Below, in pieces: positions 1 to 8,195 of a stretch of DNA of 64,000 nt. The stretch's first letter is position 1. Each line of letters starts with the position of its first letter. The translations under genes were made by a program, and so were the position numbers. Source of the stretch: Pseudomonas piscis. GTDB taxonomy: Bacteria; Pseudomonadota; Gammaproteobacteria; Pseudomonadales; Pseudomonadaceae. Under the pieces are notes generated by a model. The model did not search any database. It was not told where the DNA came from and saw nothing but the letters and a program-made list of their open reading frames with translations. Location of the stretch: positions 372,001-436,000 of the forward strand of contig NZ_WHUV01000005.1 of NCBI RefSeq assembly GCF_009380155.1, given 5' to 3'.

Positions 1-61
1 CCCGGGCCGACAAAGTGTCAAACTCAAGGCCTTACGCCAGCTATTCGCGGAGATAACGGAT

Positions 62-832
62 ATGTCCCTACGCACCCTGCTCACGACACTGCTGCTGACC
101 TTCAGCTGTTCGGTCTTCGCCGCCAGCGAAATCGTGCCCCTGAACAACCGCACCAGCGCAGATCTGCTGCCGGTGGCACAGAATTTCCTCGGCAAGGACG
201 GCAAGGTCAGCGCCTACGGCAACCAGTTGATCGTCAACGCCGAGCCGAGCCGCATCGCCGAGCTGCGCGCCTTCATCGCCCAGCTCGACACCCCGGCCAG
301 GCGCCTGCTGATCACCGTCGATACCAACGAGAACAACTTCCAGGGCAACCAGGGCTACGCGGTCAACGGTGCGCCGCAGGCTCGCATCATCAACCGCAGT
401 ACCGAAAGCCGTGACGGCGGCATCCAGCAGGTCCAGGCCAGCGAAGGCGTGCCGGCACTGATCCAGGTCGGCCAGAGCATACCCCTGACCAGCACCCAGA
501 CGGACTCCTACGGCCGCCTGCAGAACCAGACCCAGTATCGCAACGTCACCCAAGGCTTCTACGTGACAGCAAGCGTCACCGGCGAGACCGTGCACCTGAG
601 CATCAGCACCAACCGTGACCGCATGAGCCAGGAACGTCCCGATGTAGTGAACGTGCAAAGTACCGACACAACGGTCAGCGGACGGCTGGGCGAGTGGATC
701 ACCCTGGCTGGCGTCAATCGCCAGACCCAGGCCGACAAACAGGGCCTGGGCCGCAGCTACTCGACCCAGGGCCGGGATGACATGACCTTGCGGGTCAAGG
801 TCGACACCCTGGACCAAGGCACCGAAAACTGA
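62..832 (+). CDS. Exported protein with secretin-type N-terminal domain
   Basis: A 256-residue protein with a clear Sec signal peptide (residues 1-20, hydrophobic core followed by SVFA/AS). Residues 22-80 resemble the short N-domain of type II/III secretins: a phrase about residue ranking (PLNNRTSADLLPVAQNF) followed by an element like NQLIVNAEPSRIAELRAFI, which is the usual beta-alpha-beta fold of these domains. The remaining 170 residues are polar and could form the start of a secretin-like beta domain, but the length is far too short for a full secretin channel. It precedes aceA on the same strand with a 480-base gap, so it is probably a separate transcription unit. Role unknown; a periplasmic or outer-membrane accessory protein is an inference. 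Confidence 0.75.
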   Translation: MSLRTLLTTLLLTFSCSVFAASEIVPLNNRTSADLLPVAQNFLGKDGKVSAYGNQLIVNAEPSRIAELRAFIAQLDTPARRLLITVDTNENNFQGNQGYAVNGAPQARIINRSTESRDGGIQQVQASEGVPALIQVGQSIPLTSTQTDSYGRLQNQTQYRNVTQGFYVTASVTGETVHLSISTNRDRMSQERPDVVNVQSTDTTVSGRLGEWITLAGVNRQTQADKQGLGRSYSTQGRDDMTLRVKVDTLDQGTEN

Positions 833-1315
833 CTGATTAGTCGTATTAGACCAAAGATGTAGTGCCTCAAAAAAAGCACTACAAAACATTTGACGAGCCA
901 AAAAACCGCGGGCATGATGGCCTCGCTCCCGCTAATCAGGGGCCCTGGCAAGGGCCTTCGGATCGTTGCTCTAACCCACCCACCTGAGCCGATTCGTGTC
1001 TGTACCGCCCACAAGGCGCGTTTGACGAGATTGCGACTGGAACGAAGTTGTCCCGAGGGACGGAAGCGTAATTAGGTAGATCGGCAACACACTGAAGGAT
1101 CGCATAAAGGCCCACGACGCCCGGACGCACCCTGCAGCTGGCCTCCACCTGCTCACTTCCCCTCGAGCCCATCGTTCACCCGTCGCCATCGCGCCAGACC
1201 GACTTGAGCATCCAGCCCCTGGTCAGCGAACAGCCTTCTACGCACTTTTTCAGGACCTGCGTAATCGGCGGAGCAGGAATTTTCCACCAAGACCTATGCG
1301 ACGAGGTTTATCTCC
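833..1315. other. Intergenic region upstream of aceA with a dyad and a hairpin
   Basis: There is no convincing gene in these 483 bases. Two structures stand out just after the upstream stop codon: the inverted repeat TAGTC-N6-GACCA at 838-853, and a perfect 8-bp hairpin (TGTAGTGC at 858-865, GCACTACA at 876-883) with an A-rich 10-base loop and no U-tract. The rest is GC-rich, with only short open frames lacking ribosome binding sites. It must contain the aceA promoter and a leader; I cannot place the promoter. Confidence 0.5.
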
Positions 1316-2641
1316 ATGGCACTGACACGCGAACAGCAAATTGCAGCCCTCGAAAAAGACTGGGCCGAAAACCCGCGCTGGAAAGGCGTGACCCGTACCT
1401 ACACCGCCGCCGATGTCGTTCGCCTGCGTGGTTCCGTCCAGCCAGAGCACACCCTGGCCCGCATGGGCGCGGAAAAACTGTGGAACCTGGTGACCAAGGG
1501 CGCCCACCCATCCTTCCGCCCTGAAAAAGATTTCGTCAACTGCATGGGCGCCCTGACCGGCGGCCAGGCCGTGCAACAGGTCAAGGCTGGCATCCAGGCC
1601 ATCTACCTGTCCGGCTGGCAAGTGGCTGCCGACAACAACTCGGCCGAGTCCATGTACCCAGACCAGTCGCTGTACCCGGTGGATTCGGTTCCAACCGTGG
1701 TCAAGCGCATCAACAACTCGTTCCGTCGTGCCGACCAGATCCAGTGGAAAGCCGGCAAGAACCCAGGCGACGAAGGCTACGTCGACTACTTCGCACCGAT
1801 CGTGGCTGACGCCGAAGCCGGTTTCGGTGGCGTACTGAACGCCTACGAGCTGATGAAGAACATGATCGAGGCAGGCGCTGCCGGCGTTCACTTCGAAGAC
1901 CAGCTCGCTTCCGTGAAGAAGTGCGGCCACATGGGCGGCAAGGTACTGGTTCCAACCCAGGAAGCCGTACAGAAGCTGACCGCTGCACGTCTGGCAGCCG
2001 ACGTTGCCGGCGTACCGACCATCATCCTGGCCCGTACCGACGCCAACGCCGCCGACCTGCTGACCAGCGACTGCGACCCATACGACCAGCCATTCGTGGT
2101 CGGCGAGCGCACCCAGGAAGGTTTCTACAAAGTACGCGCCGGCCTCGACCAGGCGATCGCCCGAGGCCTGGCCTACGCGCCATACGCCGACCTGATCTGG
2201 TGCGAAACCGCCAAGCCGGACCTGGACGAAGCCCGTCGTTTCGCTGAAGCGATCAAGAAGGAATACCCGGACCAGATCCTGTCGTACAACTGCTCGCCTT
2301 CCTTCAACTGGAAGAAGAACCTGGACGACGCCACCATCGCCAAGTTCCAGCGCGAGCTGTCGGCAATGGGCTACAAGCACCAGTTCATCACCCTGGCCGG
2401 CATCCACAACATGTGGCACGGCATGTTCAACCTGGCGCACGACTACGCCCGCAACGACATGACCGCCTACGTGAAGCTGCAAGAGCAGGAATTCGCCGAC
2501 GCCTCCAAAGGCTACACCTTCGTGGCGCACCAGCAGGAAGTGGGCACCGGCTACTTCGACGACATGACCACCGTGATCCAGGGCGGCAAGTCCTCGGTAA
2601 CCGCCCTGACCGGCTCCACCGAAGAAGAGCAGTTCCATTGA
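1316..2641 (+). CDS. aceA: Isocitrate lyase (AceA)
   Basis: A 441-residue cytoplasmic enzyme that splits isocitrate into succinate and glyoxylate, the first step of the glyoxylate shunt used on acetate, fatty acids and leucine. The diagnostic active-site signature KKCGHMGGKV is present with the catalytic cysteine at about residue 203, and the N-terminus (MALTREQQIAALEKDW) is the usual one for the short AceA family. Length matches the enterobacterial type. The ATG follows a GAGG about ten bases upstream. The gene is monocistronic, with a strong terminator at 2712-2740. It fits with the acetyl-CoA-producing liu genes further along the window. Confidence 0.97.
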   Translation: MALTREQQIAALEKDWAENPRWKGVTRTYTAADVVRLRGSVQPEHTLARMGAEKLWNLVTKGAHPSFRPEKDFVNCMGALTGGQAVQQVKAGIQAIYLSGWQVAADNNSAESMYPDQSLYPVDSVPTVVKRINNSFRRADQIQWKAGKNPGDEGYVDYFAPIVADAEAGFGGVLNAYELMKNMIEAGAAGVHFEDQLASVKKCGHMGGKVLVPTQEAVQKLTAARLAADVAGVPTIILARTDANAADLLTSDCDPYDQPFVVGERTQEGFYKVRAGLDQAIARGLAYAPYADLIWCETAKPDLDEARRFAEAIKKEYPDQILSYNCSPSFNWKKNLDDATIAKFQRELSAMGYKHQFITLAGIHNMWHGMFNLAHDYARNDMTAYVKLQEQEFADASKGYTFVAHQQEVGTGYFDDMTTVIQGGKSSVTALTGSTEEEQFH

Positions 2642-2711
2642 TCCGGCATCACGCCCCGATCGAGCGGCCAATGCAGACCCGGTAAGAACAACTGCATTGC
2701 TGTAAATCTGA

Positions 2712-2740
2712 CGCCCCGACTGGTTCGGGGCGTTTTTTTT
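2712..2740 (+). terminator. Rho-independent terminator of aceA
   Basis: An 8-bp stem CGCCCCGA (2712-2719) pairs with TCGGGGCG (2725-2732) around a five-base loop and is followed by eight T residues. Confidence 0.93.
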
Positions 2741-3235
2741 ACCATCCTGAAGTGGCCAGGGCGATACGGCCGGTATCACCCCCTGCCTCACCTCCCGATT
2801 CACAACGCAACCAACGTACAAAAACTGGCAAAACATTGACCCAGGACGGTATCCACTGCAGCGAAACAGGCTAAAAGGTGCGGCCCTGCTACTTGCAGTA
2901 ACAGGGATATAACAAACAACTTTCCTACCCCCTCGAGGAAAGCAGTTTAAATCAGCGCCCAAACAATATTGATTATCATTTAGATATTGCGACTTTCGTT
3001 ACAGCCACAACAAAAGATAATTAACGAAACTCCCGCTAATGCCCGCAGGCCGCGGCTTGCGGGGCTACGAAGGCGAGCTATGTCCTTATTACGATAAACA
3101 ATTTCGCTTCAGAAATTTTACTTGCCCGGTGTTTAGCCATAAAATCAGCGCGATTGATTGCACTGCGACATATCGTCACTGCTTTGTTTCTTTATCAAGC
3201 TCAGAGACTCTTGCTCTCTGTTAAGGATTACCAGC
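2741..3235. promoter_or_regulatory. Long upstream region of the nuo operon
   Basis: 495 bases without a gene, noticeably more AT-rich than the flanks (especially 2880-3030 and 3100-3230), as expected of a promoter and untranslated leader for a large operon. It contains a REP-like hairpin at 3042-3063 (CCCGCAGGCC pairing with GGCTTGCGGG) and an AT-rich imperfect dyad around 2966-2989. I cannot assign a transcription start or a regulator with confidence. Confidence 0.5.
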
Positions 3236-3649
3236 ATGCCCGAAGCGACAGGACTCATGGCCCACAACTGGGGCTTTGCCATTTTCCTTCTGGGTGTTGT
3301 CGGCCTATGCGCCTTCATGCTCGGCCTCTCCAGCCTCCTCGGGTCAAAAGCCTGGGGCCGCAGTAAAAACGAACCGTTCGAGTCCGGCATGCTACCTACA
3401 GGTGGCGCCCGCTTGCGGCTCTCAGCCAAATTCTATCTGGTCGCGATGCTCTTCGTGATCTTCGATATCGAAGCCCTATTTCTCTTTGCCTGGTCTGTGT
3501 CCGTCCGCGAAAGCGGCTGGACCGGATTCGTCGAAGCTCTCGTTTTCATAGCAATTCTGTTGGCAGGTCTTGTCTACCTTTGGCGGGTGGGGGCTCTTGA
3601 TTGGGCTCCGGAAGGTCGTCGTAAGCGGCAGGCGAAGCTAAAACAATGA
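3236..3649 (+). CDS. nuoA: NADH-quinone oxidoreductase subunit A
   Basis: A 137-residue, three-helix membrane subunit of complex I lying next to NuoH, NuoJ and NuoK at the quinone end of the membrane arm. The middle loop carries the conserved KNEPFESG stretch followed by the acidic helix segment FVIFDIEALFLFAW. I chose ATG 3236 over an in-frame start at 3158 because AAGGA lies eight bases before it and the length equals the usual Pseudomonas NuoA. It is the first gene of the operon; nuoB starts 10 bases downstream. Confidence 0.95.
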   Translation: MPEATGLMAHNWGFAIFLLGVVGLCAFMLGLSSLLGSKAWGRSKNEPFESGMLPTGGARLRLSAKFYLVAMLFVIFDIEALFLFAWSVSVRESGWTGFVEALVFIAILLAGLVYLWRVGALDWAPEGRRKRQAKLKQ

Positions 3650-3659
3650 GGCTTTGGCA

Positions 3660-4334
3660 ATGCAATACAATCTCACCAGGATCGACCCCGATGCTCCTAA
3701 CGACCAGTATCCAATCGGCCAGCGGGAAACCGTCGCCGATCCGTTAGAGGATCAGGTCCACAAAAACATCTTCATGGGCAAGCTGGAAGACGTGCTGAGT
3801 GGCGCGGTCAACTGGGGTCGCAAGAACTCCCTGTGGCCGTACAACTTCGGTCTCTCCTGCTGCTACGTGGAAATGACCACCGCCTTCACGGCTCCCCATG
3901 ACATCGCGCGCTTCGGCGCCGAGGTTATCCGGGCATCGCCACGCCAGGCGGACTTCATGGTCATTGCCGGTACCTGCTTCATCAAGATGGCACCGATCAT
4001 CCAGCGTCTCTACGAGCAAATGCTCGAGCCCAAGTGGGTCATCTCCATGGGTTCGTGCGCCAACTCCGGTGGCATGTACGACATCTACTCTGTAGTTCAG
4101 GGGGTGGACAAGTTCCTGCCCGTGGACGTCTACGTACCTGGCTGCCCGCCCCGTCCCGAGGCATTCCTGCAGGGCTTGATGCTCTTGCAAGAATCCATTG
4201 GCCAGGAGCGTCGCCCACTTTCCTGGGTCGTCGGCGACCAAGGCGTATATCGCGCTGAAATGCCGTCGCAGAAGGAACAGCGCCGCGAACAGCGTATTCA
4301 GGTCACCAACCTGCGCAGCCCTGACGAAGTCTGA
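3660..4334 (+). CDS. nuoB: NADH-quinone oxidoreductase subunit B
   Basis: A 224-residue subunit that holds cluster N2, the last iron-sulfur cluster before quinone. The four expected ligands are visible: the tandem pair in LSCCYVEMT (about C67/C68), the cysteine of MGSCANSGG (about C133) and that of VPGCPPRPEA (about C162). ATG 3660 is preferred to the in-frame TTG 3654 because GAGG sits eight bases upstream and family members begin MQYNLTRID. It follows nuoA by 10 bases; a 71-base gap separates it from nuoCD. Confidence 0.96.
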   Translation: MQYNLTRIDPDAPNDQYPIGQRETVADPLEDQVHKNIFMGKLEDVLSGAVNWGRKNSLWPYNFGLSCCYVEMTTAFTAPHDIARFGAEVIRASPRQADFMVIAGTCFIKMAPIIQRLYEQMLEPKWVISMGSCANSGGMYDIYSVVQGVDKFLPVDVYVPGCPPRPEAFLQGLMLLQESIGQERRPLSWVVGDQGVYRAEMPSQKEQRREQRIQVTNLRSPDEV

Positions 4335-4405
4335 TCCAGATCTGTTCTTAACCAAGAAACGAAACTGGCTTCACTCTTTACGTTGACCGAAAGCGATAAA
4401 AAACC

Positions 4406-6187
4406 ATGACTACAGGCAGTGCTCTGTACATCCCGCCTTATAAGGCTGACGACCAGGATGTGGTCGTCGAACTCAATAACCGTTTTGGCCCCGAGGCGTT
4501 CACCGCCCAGGCCACCCGCACCGGCATGCCGGTGCTGTGGGTCGAGCGCTCCAAGCTCGTCGAAGTCCTGACCTTCCTGCGCAACCTGCCCAAGCCGTAC
4601 GTCATGCTCTATGACCTGCACGGTGTGGACGAGCGCCTGCGCACCAAGCGCCAGGGCCTGCCAAGTGCCGACTTCAGCGTGTTCTACCACCTGCTGTCGA
4701 TCGAGCGAAACAGCGACGTGATGATCAAGGTAGCCCTGTCCGAGGGCGACCTGAACCTGCCATCCGTGACCAGTATCTGGCCCAACGCCAACTGGTACGA
4801 GCGCGAAGTCTGGGACATGTTCGGCATCGATTTCGCCGGCCACCCTCACCTCTCTCGGATCATGATGCCGCCGACCTGGGAAGGTCACCCGCTGCGCAAG
4901 GACTTCCCGGCCCGTGCCACCGAATTCGACCCGTTCAGCCTGAACCTGGCCAAACAGCAGCTGGAAGAAGAAGCAGCCCGCTTCCGCCCTGAAGACTGGG
5001 GCATGAAGCGCTCCGGGGCGAACGAGGACTACATGTTCCTCAACCTGGGCCCGAACCACCCTTCGGCCCACGGTGCCTTCCGCATCATCCTGCAGCTGGA
5101 CGGCGAAGAGATCGTCGACTGCGTACCGGACATCGGCTACCACCACCGTGGCGCCGAGAAAATGGCCGAGCGCCAGTCCTGGCACAGCTTCATCCCCTAC
5201 ACCGACCGCATCGACTACCTCGGCGGGGTGATGAACAACCTGCCGTACGTGCTCTCGGTCGAGAAGCTGGCTGGCATCAAGGTGCCGGAGAAGGTCGACA
5301 CCATCCGCATCATGCTGGCCGAGTTCTTCCGGATCACCAGCCACCTGCTGTTCCTGGGTACCTACATCCAGGACGTGGGCGCCATGACCCCGGTGTTCTT
5401 CACCTTCACCGACCGCCAGCGCGCCTACAAGGTCATCGAGGCCATCACCGGCTTCCGCCTGCATCCGGCCTGGTATCGCATCGGCGGCGTGGCCCACGAC
5501 CTGCCGCGCGGCTGGGACAAGCTGGTCAAGGAATTCGTCGACTGGTTGCCCAAGCGCCTCGACGAATACACCAAGGCCGCCCTGCAGAACAGCATCCTCA
5601 AGGGTCGGACCATCGGTGTCGCCGCCTACAACACCAAGGAAGCCCTGGAGTGGGGCACCACCGGTGCCGGCCTGCGTTCCACCGGTTGCGACTTCGACCT
5701 GCGCAAGGCCCGTCCGTACTCGGGTTACGAGAACTTCGAGTTCGAAGTCCCGCTGGCCCACAACGGCGATGCCTACGATCGCTGCATGGTCCGTGTCGAA
5801 GAGATGCGCCAGAGTATCCGCATCATCGACCAGTGCATGCGCAACATGCCGGAAGGCCCGTACAAGGCGGACCACCCGCTGACCACGCCGCCACCTAAAG
5901 AGCGCACCCTGCAGCACATCGAGACCTTGATCACGCACTTCCTGCAAGTTTCGTGGGGCCCGGTGATGCCGGCCAACGAATCCTTCCAGATGATCGAAGC
6001 GACCAAGGGCATCAACAGTTATTACCTGACGAGCGATGGCGGCACCATGAGCTACCGCACCCGGATCCGTACTCCGAGCTACGCGCACCTGCAGCAGATC
6101 CCTTCGGTGATCCGCGGCAGCATGGTCGCGGACTTGATCGCGTACCTGGGTAGTATCGACTTCGTTATGGCCGACGTGGACCGCTAA
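4406..6187 (+). CDS. nuoC: Fused NADH-quinone oxidoreductase subunit C/D
   Basis: A 593-residue fusion of the 30-kDa (NuoC, about residues 1-190) and 49-kDa (NuoD, about 205-593) subunits. Fusion is the normal state in Pseudomonas and enterobacteria. The NuoC part ends with the family signature WYEREVWDMFGIDFAGHPHL; the NuoD part begins with NLGPNHPSAHGAFR and continues with GYHHRGAEK, the region forming the quinone pocket against NuoB. It sits in the peripheral arm. Two bases separate its stop from the nuoE start, indicating translational coupling. Confidence 0.96.
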   Translation: MTTGSALYIPPYKADDQDVVVELNNRFGPEAFTAQATRTGMPVLWVERSKLVEVLTFLRNLPKPYVMLYDLHGVDERLRTKRQGLPSADFSVFYHLLSIERNSDVMIKVALSEGDLNLPSVTSIWPNANWYEREVWDMFGIDFAGHPHLSRIMMPPTWEGHPLRKDFPARATEFDPFSLNLAKQQLEEEAARFRPEDWGMKRSGANEDYMFLNLGPNHPSAHGAFRIILQLDGEEIVDCVPDIGYHHRGAEKMAERQSWHSFIPYTDRIDYLGGVMNNLPYVLSVEKLAGIKVPEKVDTIRIMLAEFFRITSHLLFLGTYIQDVGAMTPVFFTFTDRQRAYKVIEAITGFRLHPAWYRIGGVAHDLPRGWDKLVKEFVDWLPKRLDEYTKAALQNSILKGRTIGVAAYNTKEALEWGTTGAGLRSTGCDFDLRKARPYSGYENFEFEVPLAHNGDAYDRCMVRVEEMRQSIRIIDQCMRNMPEGPYKADHPLTTPPPKERTLQHIETLITHFLQVSWGPVMPANESFQMIEATKGINSYYLTSDGGTMSYRTRIRTPSYAHLQQIPSVIRGSMVADLIAYLGSIDFVMADVDR

Positions 6188-6189
6188 GC

Positions 6190-6687
6190 ATGAACAGCAC
6201 GCTTATCCAGACAGACCGTTTCGCCCTGAGCGAAACCGAGCGCTCGGCCATCGAGCACGAGATGCATCACTACGAGGACCCGCGCGCGGCGTCCATCGAA
6301 GCCTTGAAGATCGTCCAGAAGGAACGTGGCTGGGTGCCGGACGGCGCCATCTATGCCATCGGCGAAGTGCTGGGCATCCCCGCCAGCGACGTCGAGGGTG
6401 TGGCTACCTTCTACAGCCAGATCTTCCGCCAGCCAGTGGGCCGCCACATCATTCGCGTATGCGACAGCATGGTCTGCTACATCGGCGGCCATGAGTCGGT
6501 GGTCAGCCAGATCCAGAGCGAACTGGGCATCGGCCTCGGCCAGACCACCGCCGACGGTCGCTTCACCCTGCTGCCAGTGTGCTGCCTGGGCAACTGCGAC
6601 AAGGCCCCGGCACTGATGATCGACGACGATACCTTTGGCGACGTGCAACCTGCCGGCGTCTCCAAGCTGCTGGAGGGTTACGTATGA
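6190..6687 (+). CDS. nuoE: NADH-quinone oxidoreductase subunit E
   Basis: A 165-residue thioredoxin-fold subunit carrying the [2Fe-2S] cluster N1a next to FMN. Ligand cysteines are seen in RVCDSMVCYIGG and in PVCCLGNCDKAP, in the usual Cx4C...Cx3C order. The stop codon overlaps the nuoF start (ATGA), and the Shine-Dalgarno for nuoF (GGAGGG) lies inside the end of this gene. Confidence 0.95.
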   Translation: MNSTLIQTDRFALSETERSAIEHEMHHYEDPRAASIEALKIVQKERGWVPDGAIYAIGEVLGIPASDVEGVATFYSQIFRQPVGRHIIRVCDSMVCYIGGHESVVSQIQSELGIGLGQTTADGRFTLLPVCCLGNCDKAPALMIDDDTFGDVQPAGVSKLLEGYV

Positions 6688-8063
6688 CCATTACTTCCTT
6701 CGGCCCGGCCAACCGCATCGCGCGCACGGCCGAAACCCACCCGCTGACCTGGCGCCTGCGTGACGACGGCGAGCCGGTCTGGCTGGCCGAGTACGAATCC
6801 AAGAACGGCTATGCCGCAGCCCGCAAGGCGCTGGCGCAGATGTCCCAGGACGATATCGTCCAGGCCGTCAAGGACTCCGGCCTCAAGGGCCGTGGTGGCG
6901 CAGGCTTCCCCACCGGCGTGAAGTGGGGCCTGATGCCCAAAGACGAATCCATGAACATCCGCTACCTGCTGTGCAACGCGGACGAAATGGAACCCAACAC
7001 CTGGAAGGACCGCATGCTGATGGAGCAACAGCCCCATCTGCTGGTCGAAGGCATGCTGATCAGCGCCCGTGCGCTGAAGGCCTACCGCGGCTACATCTTC
7101 CTGCGTGGCGAGTACACCACCGCGGCCAAGCACCTGAACCGTGCCATCGAGGAAGCCAAGGCCGCAGGCCTTCTGGGCAAGAACATCCTCGGCAGCGGCT
7201 TCGACTTCGAGCTGTTCGTGCACACCGGTGCCGGTCGCTACATCTGCGGTGAAGAAACCGCGCTGATCAACTCCCTGGAAGGCCGTCGCGCCAACCCGCG
7301 CTCCAAGCCGCCCTTCCCTGCCGCCGTCGGCGTGTGGGGCAAGCCGACGTGCGTGAACAACGTCGAGACCCTGTGCAACGTGCCGGCCATCGTCGCCAAC
7401 GGCAACGACTGGTACAAGTCGCTGGCCCGTGAAGGCAGCGAAGACCACGGCACCAAGCTGATGGGCTTCTCCGGCAAGGTGAAGAACCCGGGCCTGTGGG
7501 AACTGCCATTCGGCGTCACCGCCCGCGAGCTGTTCGAAGACTACGCCGGCGGCATGCGCGATGGCTTCAAGCTCAAGTGCTGGCAGCCAGGCGGCGCCGG
7601 TACCGGCTTCCTGCTGCCCGAGCACCTGGATGCGCAGATGTACGCCGGCGGCATTGCCAAGGTCGGCACCCGTATGGGTACCGGCCTGGCCATGGCGGTG
7701 GACGACAGCGTCAACATGGTGTCCCTGCTGCGCAACATGGAAGAGTTCTTCGCCCGTGAGTCGTGCGGCTGGTGCACCCCATGCCGCGACGGTCTGCCAT
7801 GGAGCGTGAAGATGCTGCGCGCCCTGGAAAAAGGCCAGGGCCGCGCCGAAGACATCGAGACCCTGCTGGGTCTGGTCAACTTCCTCGGCCCAGGCCGTAC
7901 CTTCTGTGCTCACGCACCGGGTGCCGTCGAGCCATTGGGCAGTGCCATCAAGTATTTCCGGTCCGAGTTCGAGGCCGGTGTCGCTCCAGCAAGTGCTGGC
8001 GACGCCCTGCGCCCGAACCTGGCCAAGCCAATCCAGGCCGGGCCGATCGTGGTCGGCGCATAA
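6684..8063 (+). CDS. nuoF: NADH-quinone oxidoreductase subunit F (NADH/FMN-binding)
   Basis: A 459-residue subunit that binds NADH and FMN and carries [4Fe-4S] cluster N3. The glycine-rich GRGGAGFPTG near residue 70 binds nucleotide, and the N3 ligands appear in ESCGWCTPCRDG and later in TFCAHAPGA. The frame is open 105 bases upstream, but ATG 6684 has GGAGGG six bases before it, overlaps nuoE by four bases and gives the usual N-terminus. Unlike the other junctions of the operon, the next gene is 132 bases away, across three hairpins. Confidence 0.96.
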   Translation: MTITSFGPANRIARTAETHPLTWRLRDDGEPVWLAEYESKNGYAAARKALAQMSQDDIVQAVKDSGLKGRGGAGFPTGVKWGLMPKDESMNIRYLLCNADEMEPNTWKDRMLMEQQPHLLVEGMLISARALKAYRGYIFLRGEYTTAAKHLNRAIEEAKAAGLLGKNILGSGFDFELFVHTGAGRYICGEETALINSLEGRRANPRSKPPFPAAVGVWGKPTCVNNVETLCNVPAIVANGNDWYKSLAREGSEDHGTKLMGFSGKVKNPGLWELPFGVTARELFEDYAGGMRDGFKLKCWQPGGAGTGFLLPEHLDAQMYAGGIAKVGTRMGTGLAMAVDDSVNMVSLLRNMEEFFARESCGWCTPCRDGLPWSVKMLRALEKGQGRAEDIETLLGLVNFLGPGRTFCAHAPGAVEPLGSAIKYFRSEFEAGVAPASAGDALRPNLAKPIQAGPIVVGA

Positions 8064-8195
8064 CAAGATGAATTGCGGATGGTCCGTGCCATCCGCCGGC
8101 CTCGTGGCCCGCCCGACTCGTTCGGTGCGGGCCGCAGGCCCACCGATTTCCATTAGCCACGCCCGCTCACGCGGGCCAACGAAGAACTTTGAACC
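8064..8195 (+). repeat. Three tandem hairpins between nuoF and nuoG
   Basis: The gap holds three stem-loops in a row: GCGGATGG (8075-8082) with CCATCCGC (8089-8096); GGCCCGC plus CCGA (8106-8116) with TCGG and GCGGGCC (8122-8133, one bulge); and GCCCGC (8161-8166) with GCGGGC (8171-8176). None is followed by a U-tract, so they are not classical terminators. They probably stabilise or process the polycistronic message. Confidence 0.75.

Noticed and set aside
890..1189. Several overlapping short frames upstream of aceA
   Set aside because: All lack ribosome binding sites, overlap one another on both strands and show no conserved-looking translation.
2966..2989. Fur-box-like AT-rich dyad in the nuo leader
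   Set aside because: Too many mismatches to the Fur consensus compared with the clear box at prrF, and no iron link for nuo is evident.
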